Origin: Pseudomonadota bacterium
GTDB lineage: Bacteria; Pseudomonadota; Alphaproteobacteria; Rhizobiales; Xanthobacteraceae
Direction: 5' to 3'
NCBI GenBank assembly: GCA_018971625.1
Contig: JAGXAJ010000001.1
Span: 62,001-126,000, forward strand
Length of the DNA stretch: 64,000 bases
This document shows positions 20,075 through 28,337 of this stretch, piece by piece. The notes beneath the pieces are model-generated. The model was given only the letters and a program-made list of their open reading frames with translations, did not search any database and had not been told where the DNA came from. The translations under genes were made by a program, and so were the position numbers. Each line of letters begins with the position of its first letter. Position 1 is the first letter of the stretch.

Positions 20075-21138
20075 GCGGCGTGTCGCAATGTGACGCAGCT
20101 TGCGGTGAAGCCGGGTCCGAGTGCGGTCAGCAGCGAACGCGGCGGCAGCCCGGCGTTGCGCGCACGCTCCAGCACGAACAACACGGTCGGCGCCGACATA
20201 TTGCCGCAGTCCGCAATCACCTGCCGCTCATGGTCGAGCGCCCCCTGATGCAGTGCCAGCGTAGTCTCCAGTGCGTTGATGACCCTGGCGCCGCCGGGAT
20301 GGCAGATGAAGCGATCGATATCGGCCATCGTCAGCCCCATGTTCGCGAGAATCTGCGCCACGGCGGGGCTGAAATTGGCGGTGACGAAATCCGGGATGGT
20401 GCGCTGAAAGATCACGCCAAAGCCTTCGGGGTCGACGTTCCAGCCCATGATATCCAGCGTGCCTGGCCACAAATGTTCGCCTGAATTTTCGATCTGGGTG
20501 CCGCCCCCATCGCCGGCGCGCAGGATCATCGCGGCTGCACCGTCCCCGAACAGGCTGGTAGCGACGATGTTAGCCTTGGTCAATTCGTCGAGCCGAAGCG
20601 CCAGCGAGCAGAGCTCGATCGCGACTAGAAGCACATTGGTGCCCGGGCGCGCCTGGGCCAGGCGCGCCGCGATCGACAGGCCCGATACCCCGCCGCCGCA
20701 GCCGAGGCCGAACACCGGCACACGGCTGATGTCGGACCGAAATCCCAGGCGGCCGGCGACACGGGCCTCCAGGCTCGGGGTCGCTATACCGGTGGAGCAG
20801 ACGGTGACGACGGTGTCGATGTCGTTGCCGGAGAGTTGTGCGCTCGCCAGCGCCTTTTCGGCGGCATCGACAAATAGCGCGTCGGCGCCTTCGAGAAAGG
20901 CTGCGGTGCGTTCCGGCCAGCCGCGCCGTTCGAGATACCAGTCGAACGGCTTGACGCCATGGCGCTTGATGATGCCGGTGTTGGAAAAAATGCTCGAAAG
21001 CGTTTCGAATTGGGGGAGCCGGGATCCGAACACCTCCCACGCTGCGGCGAGAACATCCTTCTGCAAAAATACGTTGGGAGGGAGAGAGGTCGCCAGCGAT
21101 ATCAGCGCGGCCTTAGGTGGGAAGGCAGCGGTGGGCAT
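20071..21138 (-). CDS. Type III polyketide synthase (chalcone/stilbene synthase family)
   Basis: 355 residues from ATG 21138. The catalytic triad is Cys147 in GLGCGGGVSG, His280 in CHPGGARVI and Asn313 in CGNMSAPT. Family: homodimeric iterative condensing enzyme extending an acyl-CoA with malonyl-CoA, then cyclising to a resorcinol or pyrone. The coupled ICMT-like methyltransferase makes a long-chain alkylresorcinol/alkylpyrone product more likely than a plant-type chalcone. ATG 21138 is chosen because the homology (AALISLATSLPPNV) starts close behind and GGAG lies upstream; the ORF extends 12 codons further. Confidence 0.93.
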   Translation of the reverse strand: MPTAAFPPKAALISLATSLPPNVFLQKDVLAAAWEVFGSRLPQFETLSSIFSNTGIIKRHGVKPFDWYLERRGWPERTAAFLEGADALFVDAAEKALASAQLSGNDIDTVVTVCSTGIATPSLEARVAGRLGFRSDISRVPVFGLGCGGGVSGLSIAARLAQARPGTNVLLVAIELCSLALRLDELTKANIVATSLFGDGAAAMILRAGDGGGTQIENSGEHLWPGTLDIMGWNVDPEGFGVIFQRTIPDFVTANFSPAVAQILANMGLTMADIDRFICHPGGARVINALETTLALHQGALDHERQVIADCGNMSAPTVLFVLERARNAGLPPRSLLTALGPGFTASCVTLRHAA

Positions 21139-21291
21139 TGCGCATTTCTCCGGAGGGGGTCGCCATTGGAACAAGACACATCCATGTGGCGGGAATACTT
21201 CGAAAGGCCGTTAACATGCTGTAATCAGGTTTGCCACGCGATAGCCTCCGTTCAACGCGCCCTTCTTTAACAACAATGAGGGAGCAACGCC

Positions 21292-21888
21292 ATGACCCAT
21301 GCGATCCGATTTCACAAAACCGGTGGCCCCGAGGTTCTGGTCTGGGAGGAGGTCAAGCTCGGCAAGCCCGGTCCGGGCGAGGCGCGCATTCGCCATACCG
21401 CGATCGGGCTGAACTTTGTTGACATCTACAACCGCGCCGGCGTGTATCCAGTCCAGTTGCCGAGCGGGCTGGGCGGCGAGGCGGCGGGCGTGGTCGAAGA
21501 CAGCGGGCGGTACGCTGCGATGTACAAACCGTATCATCTGATCGGGCTTGAACTGAACATCTCGATCCTCTCGGCGGCGCTGCGCGGGGAGCCGACCGGA
21601 CAGCCGCATGGCTTTCGCGGCGACGCCGTGGCGGTCGCCAAGCGTGCCTTGCGCACCGGCGAGATGCTGGATGGCGAGGGCGGTTATACCGTGTCGGGCA
21701 AATTGATGCCAGCCGCCGCGAGCCTTTCCGCCGGCGCGTTGCCGATCGGCTTGGCACACCGGCTAAAGCTGAAGAACCCCGTCGCCCGCGGAGCCGTAGT
21801 GCGCTGGAGCGATGTCGAGATCGACGCCAATGACGAGACCGTGAAGACGCGCCGGGCGATGGAAACGAAGTTCGGCGGCAACGGTTGA
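21292..21888 (+). CDS. Chimeric ORF: quinone-oxidoreductase N-terminus fused to a SAF-domain oxidoreductase C-terminus
   Basis: One uninterrupted 198-codon frame made of two unrelated parts. Residues 1 to about 67 (IRFHKTGGPEVLVWEEV ... NFVDIYNRAGVYPVQLPSG) are the GroES-like start of an NADPH:quinone reductase (Qor, MDR superfamily). From about residue 72 (YAAMYKPYHLIGLELNIS ... YTVSGKLMPA) it is the end of a homoserine-dehydrogenase-like oxidoreductase with a SAF domain. Neither half keeps its Rossmann nucleotide-binding domain, so enzyme activity is unlikely. The simplest origin is a deletion fusing two tandem genes in frame near 21500. It has GGGAG upstream and may still be translated. 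Confidence 0.8.
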   Translation: MTHAIRFHKTGGPEVLVWEEVKLGKPGPGEARIRHTAIGLNFVDIYNRAGVYPVQLPSGLGGEAAGVVEDSGRYAAMYKPYHLIGLELNISILSAALRGEPTGQPHGFRGDAVAVAKRALRTGEMLDGEGGYTVSGKLMPAAASLSAGALPIGLAHRLKLKNPVARGAVVRWSDVEIDANDETVKTRRAMETKFGGNG

Positions 21889-21919
21889 GGTCGGGCCGAT
21901 CCGCCTCATTCAGCGTCCG

Positions 21920-22192
21920 TTACACGCTCTCATGCTTGCGCAGATCGCGGGCATGGTCGAAGCGGCTGGCCTGCAAATTTGTGCCGGTCGGAATTTCGGG
22001 CCGCGCGGCCTCCGCCAGAATATCGGCGGTGATATCCTCGACAGCGAAACCGGCGATCTCGTGAATGAAGCTGATATTCTTGTATTCGCCCGAGGCGACG
22101 CGGGAGATTACCTCGCGGCGGGTAATCTCGGGATCAACAATGGCCTCGCGCCCGCGCCGGCCATAGTCGATCATCACGACGAAATATTGCAT
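21920..22192 (-). CDS. Small hypothetical protein under the S24 repressor's operators
   Basis: 90 residues (MQYFVVMIDYGRRGREAIVDP, then RREVISRVASGEYKNISFIHEI). I recognise no family. The start ATG 22192 has no Shine-Dalgarno sequence, and the promoter elements (TTGACT, 17-bp spacer, AACAAT on the minus strand) put the transcription start within a few bases of the ATG, so the mRNA may be leaderless. One operator palindrome fills the promoter spacer and a second lies 31 bp upstream, so it should be strongly repressed by the neighbouring repressor. It may be a host-encoded partner of the phage-like module. Confidence 0.7.
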   Translation of the reverse strand: MQYFVVMIDYGRRGREAIVDPEITRREVISRVASGEYKNISFIHEIAGFAVEDITADILAEAARPEIPTGTNLQASRFDHARDLRKHESV

Positions 22193-22203
22193 GGCGCCGA
22201 TTG

Positions 22204-22251
22204 TTTCTGAAAATCAGAAAAAAGTCAAGCATAAATTCTGAAAATCAGAAT
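22204..22251 (-). promoter_or_regulatory. Promoter with two operator palindromes
   Basis: Operators TTTCTGAAAATCAGAAA (22204-22220) and ATTCTGAAAATCAGAAT (22235-22251), each with perfect 7-bp arms and centres 31 bp apart (three helix turns). On the minus strand TTGACT (22223-22228) and AACAAT (22200-22205) flank the first palindrome with 17-bp spacing. They match sites beside the repressor gene, so this is a shared regulon. Confidence 0.75.
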
Positions 22252-22310
22252 CTGACGAACAGGGGCATGGCGGCTATCCCGCGAAATGCGAGAGAATCAC
22301 CCGATCTTGC

Positions 22311-22934
22311 TCACTTCGTGCCGCCCCTAGCCGCCCGGCGACTCCGGGCGGCGGCCTTGGCCCGCAGCCGCTCGATTTGCCCCCTTGGCAGGGTGACGCA
22401 GATTTCCCCGATCCATTCCAGCTTGACGCCCACGATCGGCTTGGCGTTGAAACTGGTGAGGTTGACGACGCTCGCGGATTTTCCCCGCTCGATGGTCTTC
22501 AGGTAACGCTCGCCGGTCTTCAGTCGCACCGCGGCTTCTTCGCCGTAGAAGCTCGAGAGCGGATGCCGCTGCTCGCGGTAAACCACGATGATGTCGCCAT
22601 TCTCGTATTTTGGCAGCATGGAATCGCCTGAAACCTCGAAAGCGACGGTCTCTTCCGCGATCGGAAACGGCAATTCGATCTCGCCGAGGCCCTCCGGGGG
22701 CACTTGCTCGTGCTCCGGTTCGATCGAGGCGCCGGCGCCCACCCGGCCCATGATCGGCACTGAATTCAGTTCGAGATAATCGATGATCAAGGGAATTTCG
22801 GATGCCTTGATCAGCCGCAGCCCTGAGAGGATTTCGGAAACCGCGCCCGGACGGACGCCCATCGCCGTCGCCAGACCGCCCTTGGTCTTGCCCGGCTTTT
22901 CCAGTCCACGCTCGATCAGCTTGATGTCCAGCAT
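22311..22934 (-). CDS. CI/LexA-like repressor (HTH plus S24 peptidase domain)
   Basis: 207 residues. The N-terminal helix-turn-helix spans about 14-50 (TKGGLATAMGVRPGAVSEIL), then a linker with a GRVGAG segment where an Ala-Gly cut would fit, then an S24 peptidase fold. The catalytic Ser105 lies in VSGDSMLPKY and Lys139 in VRLKTGER. Family: phage-type repressors that cleave themselves when RecA is activated. The short basic C-terminal tail (RLRAKAAARSRRAARGG) is unusual. Its promoter (TTGATT, 18 bp, TATAAT, minus strand at 22988-22959) carries one operator in the spacer and one at the start site, so it represses itself. It diverges from the GcrA-like gene. Confidence 0.9.
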   Translation of the reverse strand: MLDIKLIERGLEKPGKTKGGLATAMGVRPGAVSEILSGLRLIKASEIPLIIDYLELNSVPIMGRVGAGASIEPEHEQVPPEGLGEIELPFPIAEETVAFEVSGDSMLPKYENGDIIVVYREQRHPLSSFYGEEAAVRLKTGERYLKTIERGKSASVVNLTSFNAKPIVGVKLEWIGEICVTLPRGQIERLRAKAAARSRRAARGGTK

Positions 22935-22942
22935 GCGCCATC

Positions 22943-23017
22943 TTTCCGAATTTCAGAAATTATAGCAATTCCGATTATCAGAAATCAAGCTTGACATTTA
23001 TTTCTGAATATCAGAAA
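22943..23017. promoter_or_regulatory. Divergent control region with three operator palindromes
   Basis: Operators at 22943-22959 (TTTCCGAATTTCAGAAA), 22969-22983 (TTCCGATTATCAGAA) and 23001-23017 (TTTCTGAATATCAGAAA). The consensus with the left pair is TTCYGAWWWTCAGAA. The repressor promoter on the minus strand is TTGATT (22983-22988) and TATAAT (22959-22964), 18 bp apart. A plus-strand TTGACA at 22991-22996 sits just before the third operator and probably serves the GcrA-like gene; its -10 is unclear. Confidence 0.75.
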
Positions 23018-23058
23018 TTGTACAGGTGCCGCGGGCGGCGGCAAGAGCAGGTAAAAGC

Positions 23059-23607
23059 ATGGAATCGACGAACTGGCCGCCCGCGCATTCGGACGCGCTG
23101 CGGAAGTATTTTGCCCTGGGCATGTCCTATGCCGAGATCGCGCGCGCGATCAACGCGGAATTCAATACGAGCTATTCGCGTTGTGCCGCGATCGGTCGCG
23201 CCAGACGTCTCGGACTCGGAACGGCTTGTCGGCCGGGCGAGACGACAACGCCGATATCGATACCGGCGTTGACGCCGAGGGCCCAGCCGCAAAGTCTGCA
23301 TAAATTGGGAGAGCGCTATAAAGCCATGGCCAAATGGTTGGTACCGTTCTTCGAACGGGTTGAGGCGCCCAAACTGCGTTGCGTCGACGCTGATCCGCTT
23401 CATCTGTCGCTGCTCGCGCTTGAATCCGGAGATTGCCGCTACCCCTATGGCGGCGACGGGGAGGGTGAAGCCATCACTTTTTGCGGGCGCCCCAAGTATG
23501 GGAGTTCAAGTTATTGCGCCGCGCATTTTCACCTGACGCGTGGCCCTGATCCCGTGCCGCAACGCCCCGCCAGTGCTGCCGCGCTTCGTGTCGTGGAAGC
23601 CGCATGA
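23059..23607 (+). CDS. GcrA-family transcriptional regulator (phage-type)
   Basis: 182 residues. The N-terminal HTH (LRKYFALGMSYAEIARAIN ... AAIGRARRLGL) and the C-terminal Cys/His-rich piece (GDCRYPYGGDGEGEAITFCG, SSYCAAHFH) are the two conserved GcrA parts. GcrA in Caulobacter binds sigma70-RNA polymerase and activates promoters carrying methylated GANTC sites. Copies in prophages and phage-like islands are common. The gene diverges from the S24 repressor and its promoter carries a matching operator, so it is probably the early gene kept off by that repressor. The true chromosomal GcrA is normally elsewhere. Confidence 0.85.
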   Translation: MESTNWPPAHSDALRKYFALGMSYAEIARAINAEFNTSYSRCAAIGRARRLGLGTACRPGETTTPISIPALTPRAQPQSLHKLGERYKAMAKWLVPFFERVEAPKLRCVDADPLHLSLLALESGDCRYPYGGDGEGEAITFCGRPKYGSSSYCAAHFHLTRGPDPVPQRPASAAALRVVEAA

Positions 23608-23659
23608 ACCGCGAGGGCTTGGAAATATCCGGATTCATACCTGCAAGGAGTAGTTGAAA

Positions 23660-24223
23660 TTGGCACGGGTGAAACGCAGAAAACCATACAATCCCGCAAA
23701 ACTGCACGACCGGCGATCGCGAGATCTTTTGCGCAACGCCGATGTTGCAGCGGTCGAAGTCGATGATCCGCTGGGATTGGATCCCGGCGACAAGATCGTC
23801 ACGCTGCGCTCGCTGCGCAATGATCCTCTGGCACGGTTGCACTCGCGTCGGCAGATCGACGAGGCGCAATTCCAAGGCGGGCGTTCGTTTCAGAACGATT
23901 GGGAGAAGGCCGAGCGCGGCCCGCAGGCGATCGATCCATCAAGGGAATATGTCGATGGCGGGCAGGTCCGCGAGCCGATCACGGAAGGGCAGCGCAAGGC
24001 CGTGCTACGCCTGAACCGTATCGAGCGTGAACTCGGCGCCGATGGCTCCGCCCTGGTGCACGAGGTCCTGATTCTCGGAATGACCATGGAGCAGATTAGC
24101 GAGCGGCGCGGGCTGCGCGGCCAGCGCTGGCTGGACTATTTTGCGAAGCGGCTTCGCGAATGCCTGGACCGGCTGGCGCTGGCCTATGGATTTGCGACGG
24201 AGAAGCGGGCAAAGCAAGCGTAG
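23660..24223 (+). CDS. DUF6456-like phage-module protein
   Basis: About 187 residues. The core (DPLARLHSRRQIDEAQFQGG, then AVLRLNRIEREL and LRECLDRLALAYG) resembles DUF6456-type proteins that accompany GcrA-like genes in Rhizobiales phage-like islands; I assign this from memory of the motif. It has a predicted HTH-like stretch (MTMEQISERRGLRGQRW) and may bind DNA. No ATG starts the frame; TTG 23660 follows AAGGAG by nine bases, better placed than TTG 23654. It lies about 50 bases after the GcrA-like gene and is probably co-transcribed. Confidence 0.7.
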   Translation: MARVKRRKPYNPAKLHDRRSRDLLRNADVAAVEVDDPLGLDPGDKIVTLRSLRNDPLARLHSRRQIDEAQFQGGRSFQNDWEKAERGPQAIDPSREYVDGGQVREPITEGQRKAVLRLNRIERELGADGSALVHEVLILGMTMEQISERRGLRGQRWLDYFAKRLRECLDRLALAYGFATEKRAKQA

Positions 24224-24280
24224 CAAATCATCGCCATTCGTTCCATCGGCGGACGGCGGCGCGAGGCAGTGGAGGCGGAC

Positions 24281-24421
24281 ATGAAACTGCGGCTGGGGTT
24301 TGGCGTTGCGCTGGTCGTGGTGCTCTATGGCATCTGGTTATTGTCGTCGAAACCGGCCTGCCTTATGGGATACAAGGCTTCGCTGGTCTCCTCCACAGCC
24401 TGGGCCTGCGTTCCTCTGTAG
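24281..24421 (+). CDS. Small membrane protein of the phage-like module
   Basis: 46 residues from ATG 24281 with GGAGG six bases upstream. One N-terminal TM segment (FGVALVVVLYGIWLL) is followed by a short tail with two Cys (SKPACLMGYKA, AWACVPL). It lies 57 bases after the DUF6456-like gene on the same strand, so it probably ends that operon. Too short for family assignment. Confidence 0.55.
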   Translation: MKLRLGFGVALVVVLYGIWLLSSKPACLMGYKASLVSSTAWACVPL

Positions 24422-24466
24422 CGATCACAGCTTCCTGGTTCTGGGTTCTTGCGTTCGGAAGTAAAT

Positions 24467-26800
24467 TTAGAACGGCCCTGCGTTGAAGCTGAGCGGCTGG
24501 ACCACGTCGTAGGCAGCTTTGGTGACAGGCACGGCGTAGTTGACCGTCAGCGCGCCAAACGGCGAGCCCCAGGTCAGGCCGACGCCGACCGAGGACCGCA
24601 AAATATTGGCGTTGGCGAGTTGCATCGACTGGCCTGAAAAGGTGGTCGGGCCGCCGTAACCAAACACGCTGCCGGCATCGACAAAGGCCGAGGCCCGCAA
24701 GCCGTATTCTTGCGGCACGCCGGGGATCGCGCTCTGCAGTTCGGCGGTCGTCGCCCAGTACATGCTGCCGCCGACATTATCCATGGTCGAGCCTGGCGTG
24801 AGGTCGCGCGGGCCGAATCCGTTCGGGGCAAATCCCCGGACCATCGACGGGCCGCCGAAGAAGCTGTCGATCAGCGGCACCTGCTGGCCGCCCCACGGCG
24901 CGATGTAGCCGCCCTGGGCGCGAACCATGCCGACCAGATCGTCGTTGATCGACTGGTAGTAGCGCACATCCCCGGTGGTGCGCAGGAATTTGACGTCGCC
25001 GCCGAGGCCGGCCAGATCCTGGCTGAGCTGTGAGCTGACGCCGCTGGTCGGCAGCTTGTTGTTGTCCAGCGTATTGTAGTTGACGGTATCGCCGACGGAG
25101 GAGACCCATTGCGGCCCGACGGCTGCGGCCTGCTGGATCGGCAGCGACGGGACGCCGGCGAGTTCGGCCGGGTCGAGCGTGACGTTCTGCCGCGAGATCG
25201 AATAGCGCCATGACGCGCCGAGCTGATCGGTGATCGGCGTGCCCAGCGACATCACGGCGCCATAGCTGTCGCTGCCATAGGACTGGTAGGGGCTGGAATC
25301 GGTTATCTTGTAGAACAGCTCCACTCCTGCCGCGACCTTGGTGCCCAAAAAATACGGCTCCGACGCGGACAGGTCGACGCCCTGGGCGTATTGGCCCCAG
25401 GTGACGGAAGCCTTCAGCTTGTCGCCGGTTCCGAGAAAATTGTTCTCGCCGACCTTGACCTCGGCGAGCAGGCCGTCAGTGGTCGAATAGCCGCCGGAAA
25501 TGTTGAATTCGCCGGTCGCTTGCTCGACGACCTCGACGTCGAGCACGACGCGATCGGAGGCCGAACCCGGTTTGGTCGTGATCTTGACGGTCTTGAAGTA
25601 GTTCAAATTCTTCAATCGCCGCTCGGCGCGGTCGATCAGTGACTTGTTGTAGGCGTCGCCCTCGGCGATGTCGAACTCGCGTCGGATCACGTAGTCGCGG
25701 GTGATGGTATTGCCGTGGATCTCGACGCGCTCGATATAGGCGCGCGGGCCCTGGTTGATGGTCAGCGCGATGTCGACGCGACGGGCTCCGGCGTCGTTCG
25801 TGGTGCGGGCCGTGGCCTGCGCAAAGGGAAAGCCGAGTTTTGCCAGTTCGGCGCCGACAAGTTCGACGCTCTTGTCCAGCGCATTGCCGTCGAACACGGC
25901 GCCGGTCTTGATCAGGAGCAGGCGGCGCATGTTCTCGGGATCGAGCCCCGGTACATTGCCGGCGAGCGAGATATCGCCGACATGATAGAGCGGGCCTTCG
26001 TCGATCACGAAGGTCAGCGTAAAACCTTTTGTCGCTGGATCGTATTCGGCGTTCGCCTTGGTTACGTTGACGTCGGCATAACCCTTGCTGCGATAATACA
26101 GCCGCAACTGCTCGCGATCGGCCGCGACGCGGTCGGGGTCGTAGACGTCGCCGCCGGTAAGAAAGCTCAACATCGTGGTCGCCGAACTCTTGATGATGGC
26201 GCCAAGCTGACGGTTGCTGAAGGCCTTGTTGCCCACGAAGTTGATCTTCCGGATCGTGGTCTTTGCTCCTTCGGTTACCTCATAGACGAGATCGACCCGA
26301 TCGTTGCCGCGATCGATGATTTGAGGCACCACGCGGACATCGTCGCGTCCCGCATGGCGGTAGGCTTCCACGATACGGCTGGCGTCGGATTGCACCAAAG
26401 CCCGCTGCAACGGACCGCGAGGCTTGGACTCGACGACAGCCTTCAGTTCTTCATCCTTGATCTTCTTGTTGCCCTCGAAGGCGACCCGATCGATCACTTT
26501 CGCCTCGGTCAGATGCACGACCAGATGTTCGCCGGCATGATCGATCGTGACCTTTTCGAAAAGATTGGTTGCCACTAGCGCCTTGAGCGCGGCATCCAGC
26601 GCCGCGGCGTCATAGTGTCCGTCAGGCGTCGCATGGAAATAGGAGCGCACAGTCTCGGCATCGATGCGGCGATTGCCCTCGACATCGATTGCTTCATTTG
26701 CATGACCGGCCGAGGAAATAAGGGTTACCGCTGCGCCAAGCAGCGCGCCTGCGATCAGCGGTCGGCAGCGATGCTGCGACCGCCTCACGGGTTTACTCAT
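24467..26800 (-). CDS. bamA: BamA-family outer-membrane assembly protein (orphan paralogue)
   Basis: 777 residues from ATG 26800. A signal peptide is followed by five POTRA domains (about 35-425; IDVEGNRRIDAETVRSYFHA, VAFEGNKKIKDEELKAV, INFVGNKAFSNRQLGAI are POTRA starts), then a 16-strand barrel (about 427-777) with the RGF lid motif in MVRGFAPNGFGPRD and a terminal Phe. BamA folds beta-barrel proteins into the outer membrane. The housekeeping copy normally sits with lpxD/fabZ/rseP genes; none is here, so this is probably a second copy. It diverges from an exported hypothetical gene. Confidence 0.9.
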   Translation of the reverse strand: MSKPVRRSQHRCRPLIAGALLGAAVTLISSAGHANEAIDVEGNRRIDAETVRSYFHATPDGHYDAAALDAALKALVATNLFEKVTIDHAGEHLVVHLTEAKVIDRVAFEGNKKIKDEELKAVVESKPRGPLQRALVQSDASRIVEAYRHAGRDDVRVVPQIIDRGNDRVDLVYEVTEGAKTTIRKINFVGNKAFSNRQLGAIIKSSATTMLSFLTGGDVYDPDRVAADREQLRLYYRSKGYADVNVTKANAEYDPATKGFTLTFVIDEGPLYHVGDISLAGNVPGLDPENMRRLLLIKTGAVFDGNALDKSVELVGAELAKLGFPFAQATARTTNDAGARRVDIALTINQGPRAYIERVEIHGNTITRDYVIRREFDIAEGDAYNKSLIDRAERRLKNLNYFKTVKITTKPGSASDRVVLDVEVVEQATGEFNISGGYSTTDGLLAEVKVGENNFLGTGDKLKASVTWGQYAQGVDLSASEPYFLGTKVAAGVELFYKITDSSPYQSYGSDSYGAVMSLGTPITDQLGASWRYSISRQNVTLDPAELAGVPSLPIQQAAAVGPQWVSSVGDTVNYNTLDNNKLPTSGVSSQLSQDLAGLGGDVKFLRTTGDVRYYQSINDDLVGMVRAQGGYIAPWGGQQVPLIDSFFGGPSMVRGFAPNGFGPRDLTPGSTMDNVGGSMYWATTAELQSAIPGVPQEYGLRASAFVDAGSVFGYGGPTTFSGQSMQLANANILRSSVGVGLTWGSPFGALTVNYAVPVTKAAYDVVQPLSFNAGPF

Positions 26801-27032
26801 ACGTCCCGCCTGTCCCTTGTTCGGCTGATCAGGATCGAATTGCCCGCGCGGGGCGAAATAATGTCGGTGCCAAGGTGACTTGCGGGCAATCTTTAACGTC
26901 GCCACAATTTGGACGCGGTCCCGGTCCGGTCGAACTAAGATTTGTCGTAGTGCCGCTTCAAATGCCCGCTAGCAAAATTGTCGTAAAACGTCCTCCTTGC
27001 GCGGCTGGCAAGCGAGAACGTGGGAGCATCAC

Positions 27033-28097
27033 ATGCGTATCGCTGCTTTCGTCACTGCACTTTTTCTTCTGATACCTTCGGTCTCTCCTTGCGCCACCCC
27101 AGCGACCTCACCGGAGATCGATCCGCGCGCATCGCTCGGCGTGGTCCAGGCATGGATCTATAACTACCGTGCCAAGCCCGACTACGCCCATGTGCCGGCG
27201 GCGGTGCGCGTGTTGTTTCACGCACAGACCTTCAAAGAGCCGGAGAATGCCGGCATCTATCTCGGGTTCATTGCTGGCGCAATCGGCTCGAATCCGGCGA
27301 GAGCCGAGCAGCTAGTGAACAGCTTTTTTCCGATACCGCCGGAAGACCAATGGGTGATCGTCCGTGCCATCGCCTATTCCGGTCTTGCGGACTGGCGCAA
27401 TCTGCTGCGCAGAATCGAACCGCGAATGCCTGGACGGAAGGTGATGATCGACAGCTATCTTGCGGGAACGCTGCCGACGCTGAACGACATCCCGTTGGAG
27501 GAGGCGAAGCCTGGCATGCTCGATAAACTGCGCGGCGCATTCACGCACAATCCCTTTGAGAAGGAAGAGAAGAAGCTGGACACCAAAGTCACCTTTGCCA
27601 ATAGCCAGGATCTGCTGGATACGCTGTGGGGCTATTATTTCGCTACCGGCTCGCACGTTCCGATCCAGCGCATCATTTCGATGCTGCCCTGGAGCAAGAG
27701 CCGCGACACGGTCGACAAGCTGACGGTCGGCAGCATGGCGCGCTATACGCTGGCGAGTTACGCCGTGCGTGATCAAGGTTTGCGCGAGTATCTCCGGGGC
27801 CAATTGGCCCAAGCTTCCGCCCCGGTCAAAGCACCGCTGACTGAGGTAGTCGAAGCCGCTGATACTGTGCAACTTGCCGCCGTGCGTAAGGATGCGCTTG
27901 CCGCGGTGGAGGAACTCAAGACCAAGGGCTCCGATAGCCGACGTAATCTGGATTTCTGGGGGCAAGTCGGTGTCGGCGCGGTGGCGCTCGGCTGCGTTTC
28001 AGCCGCGGCGCTCGGTCAGGTCGAGGTCGGCATTCCCTGCGTGATCGGCGGCTCGGCGTCCCAGGGCCTGCTGTCGTTCTGGGAGAAGCAGCAGTGA
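27033..28097 (+). CDS. Hypothetical exported or membrane-anchored protein
   Basis: 354 residues from ATG 27033, which follows GGGAG. A signal sequence (RIAAFVTALFLLIPSVSP) is followed by a helical domain with no motif I recognise (WIYNYRAKPDYAHVPAAV, QWVIVRAIAYSGLADW). A charged stretch (FEKEEKKLDTKV) and a C-terminal hydrophobic Gly/Ala segment (GQVGVGAVALGCVSAAALG) follow. Cys20 is preceded by Pro, so it is not a convincing lipobox. The gene diverges from the orphan bamA with about 230 bases between, so a link to outer-membrane biogenesis is possible but unproven. Confidence 0.75.
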   Translation: MRIAAFVTALFLLIPSVSPCATPATSPEIDPRASLGVVQAWIYNYRAKPDYAHVPAAVRVLFHAQTFKEPENAGIYLGFIAGAIGSNPARAEQLVNSFFPIPPEDQWVIVRAIAYSGLADWRNLLRRIEPRMPGRKVMIDSYLAGTLPTLNDIPLEEAKPGMLDKLRGAFTHNPFEKEEKKLDTKVTFANSQDLLDTLWGYYFATGSHVPIQRIISMLPWSKSRDTVDKLTVGSMARYTLASYAVRDQGLREYLRGQLAQASAPVKAPLTEVVEAADTVQLAAVRKDALAAVEELKTKGSDSRRNLDFWGQVGVGAVALGCVSAAALGQVEVGIPCVIGGSASQGLLSFWEKQQ

Positions 28098-28337
28098 AGT
28101 AGCGATGTTTCCGAAATGACGCCACGGGATGAATGAACTGGATCCAAGCGGAAAAGAGCAGGGGCTGCTTTATCGAAATCCTTTCCTCTGACCGATTCGG
28201 TACCAAGGCTTCATGGATGGGCGGATTGCCCGGTCGGGGTTTTCCGATCCGCTCGTAAAATTTTTCGAACCCGGGCGCTGCCGAGGGATACCGATATCTG
28301 CCACACTGGCGGCAGAATCGATTGCCCGGCGGAGATC

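Noticed and set aside
25715..26578. Plus-strand ORF of 287 codons
   Set aside because: Antisense shadow of the BamA gene.
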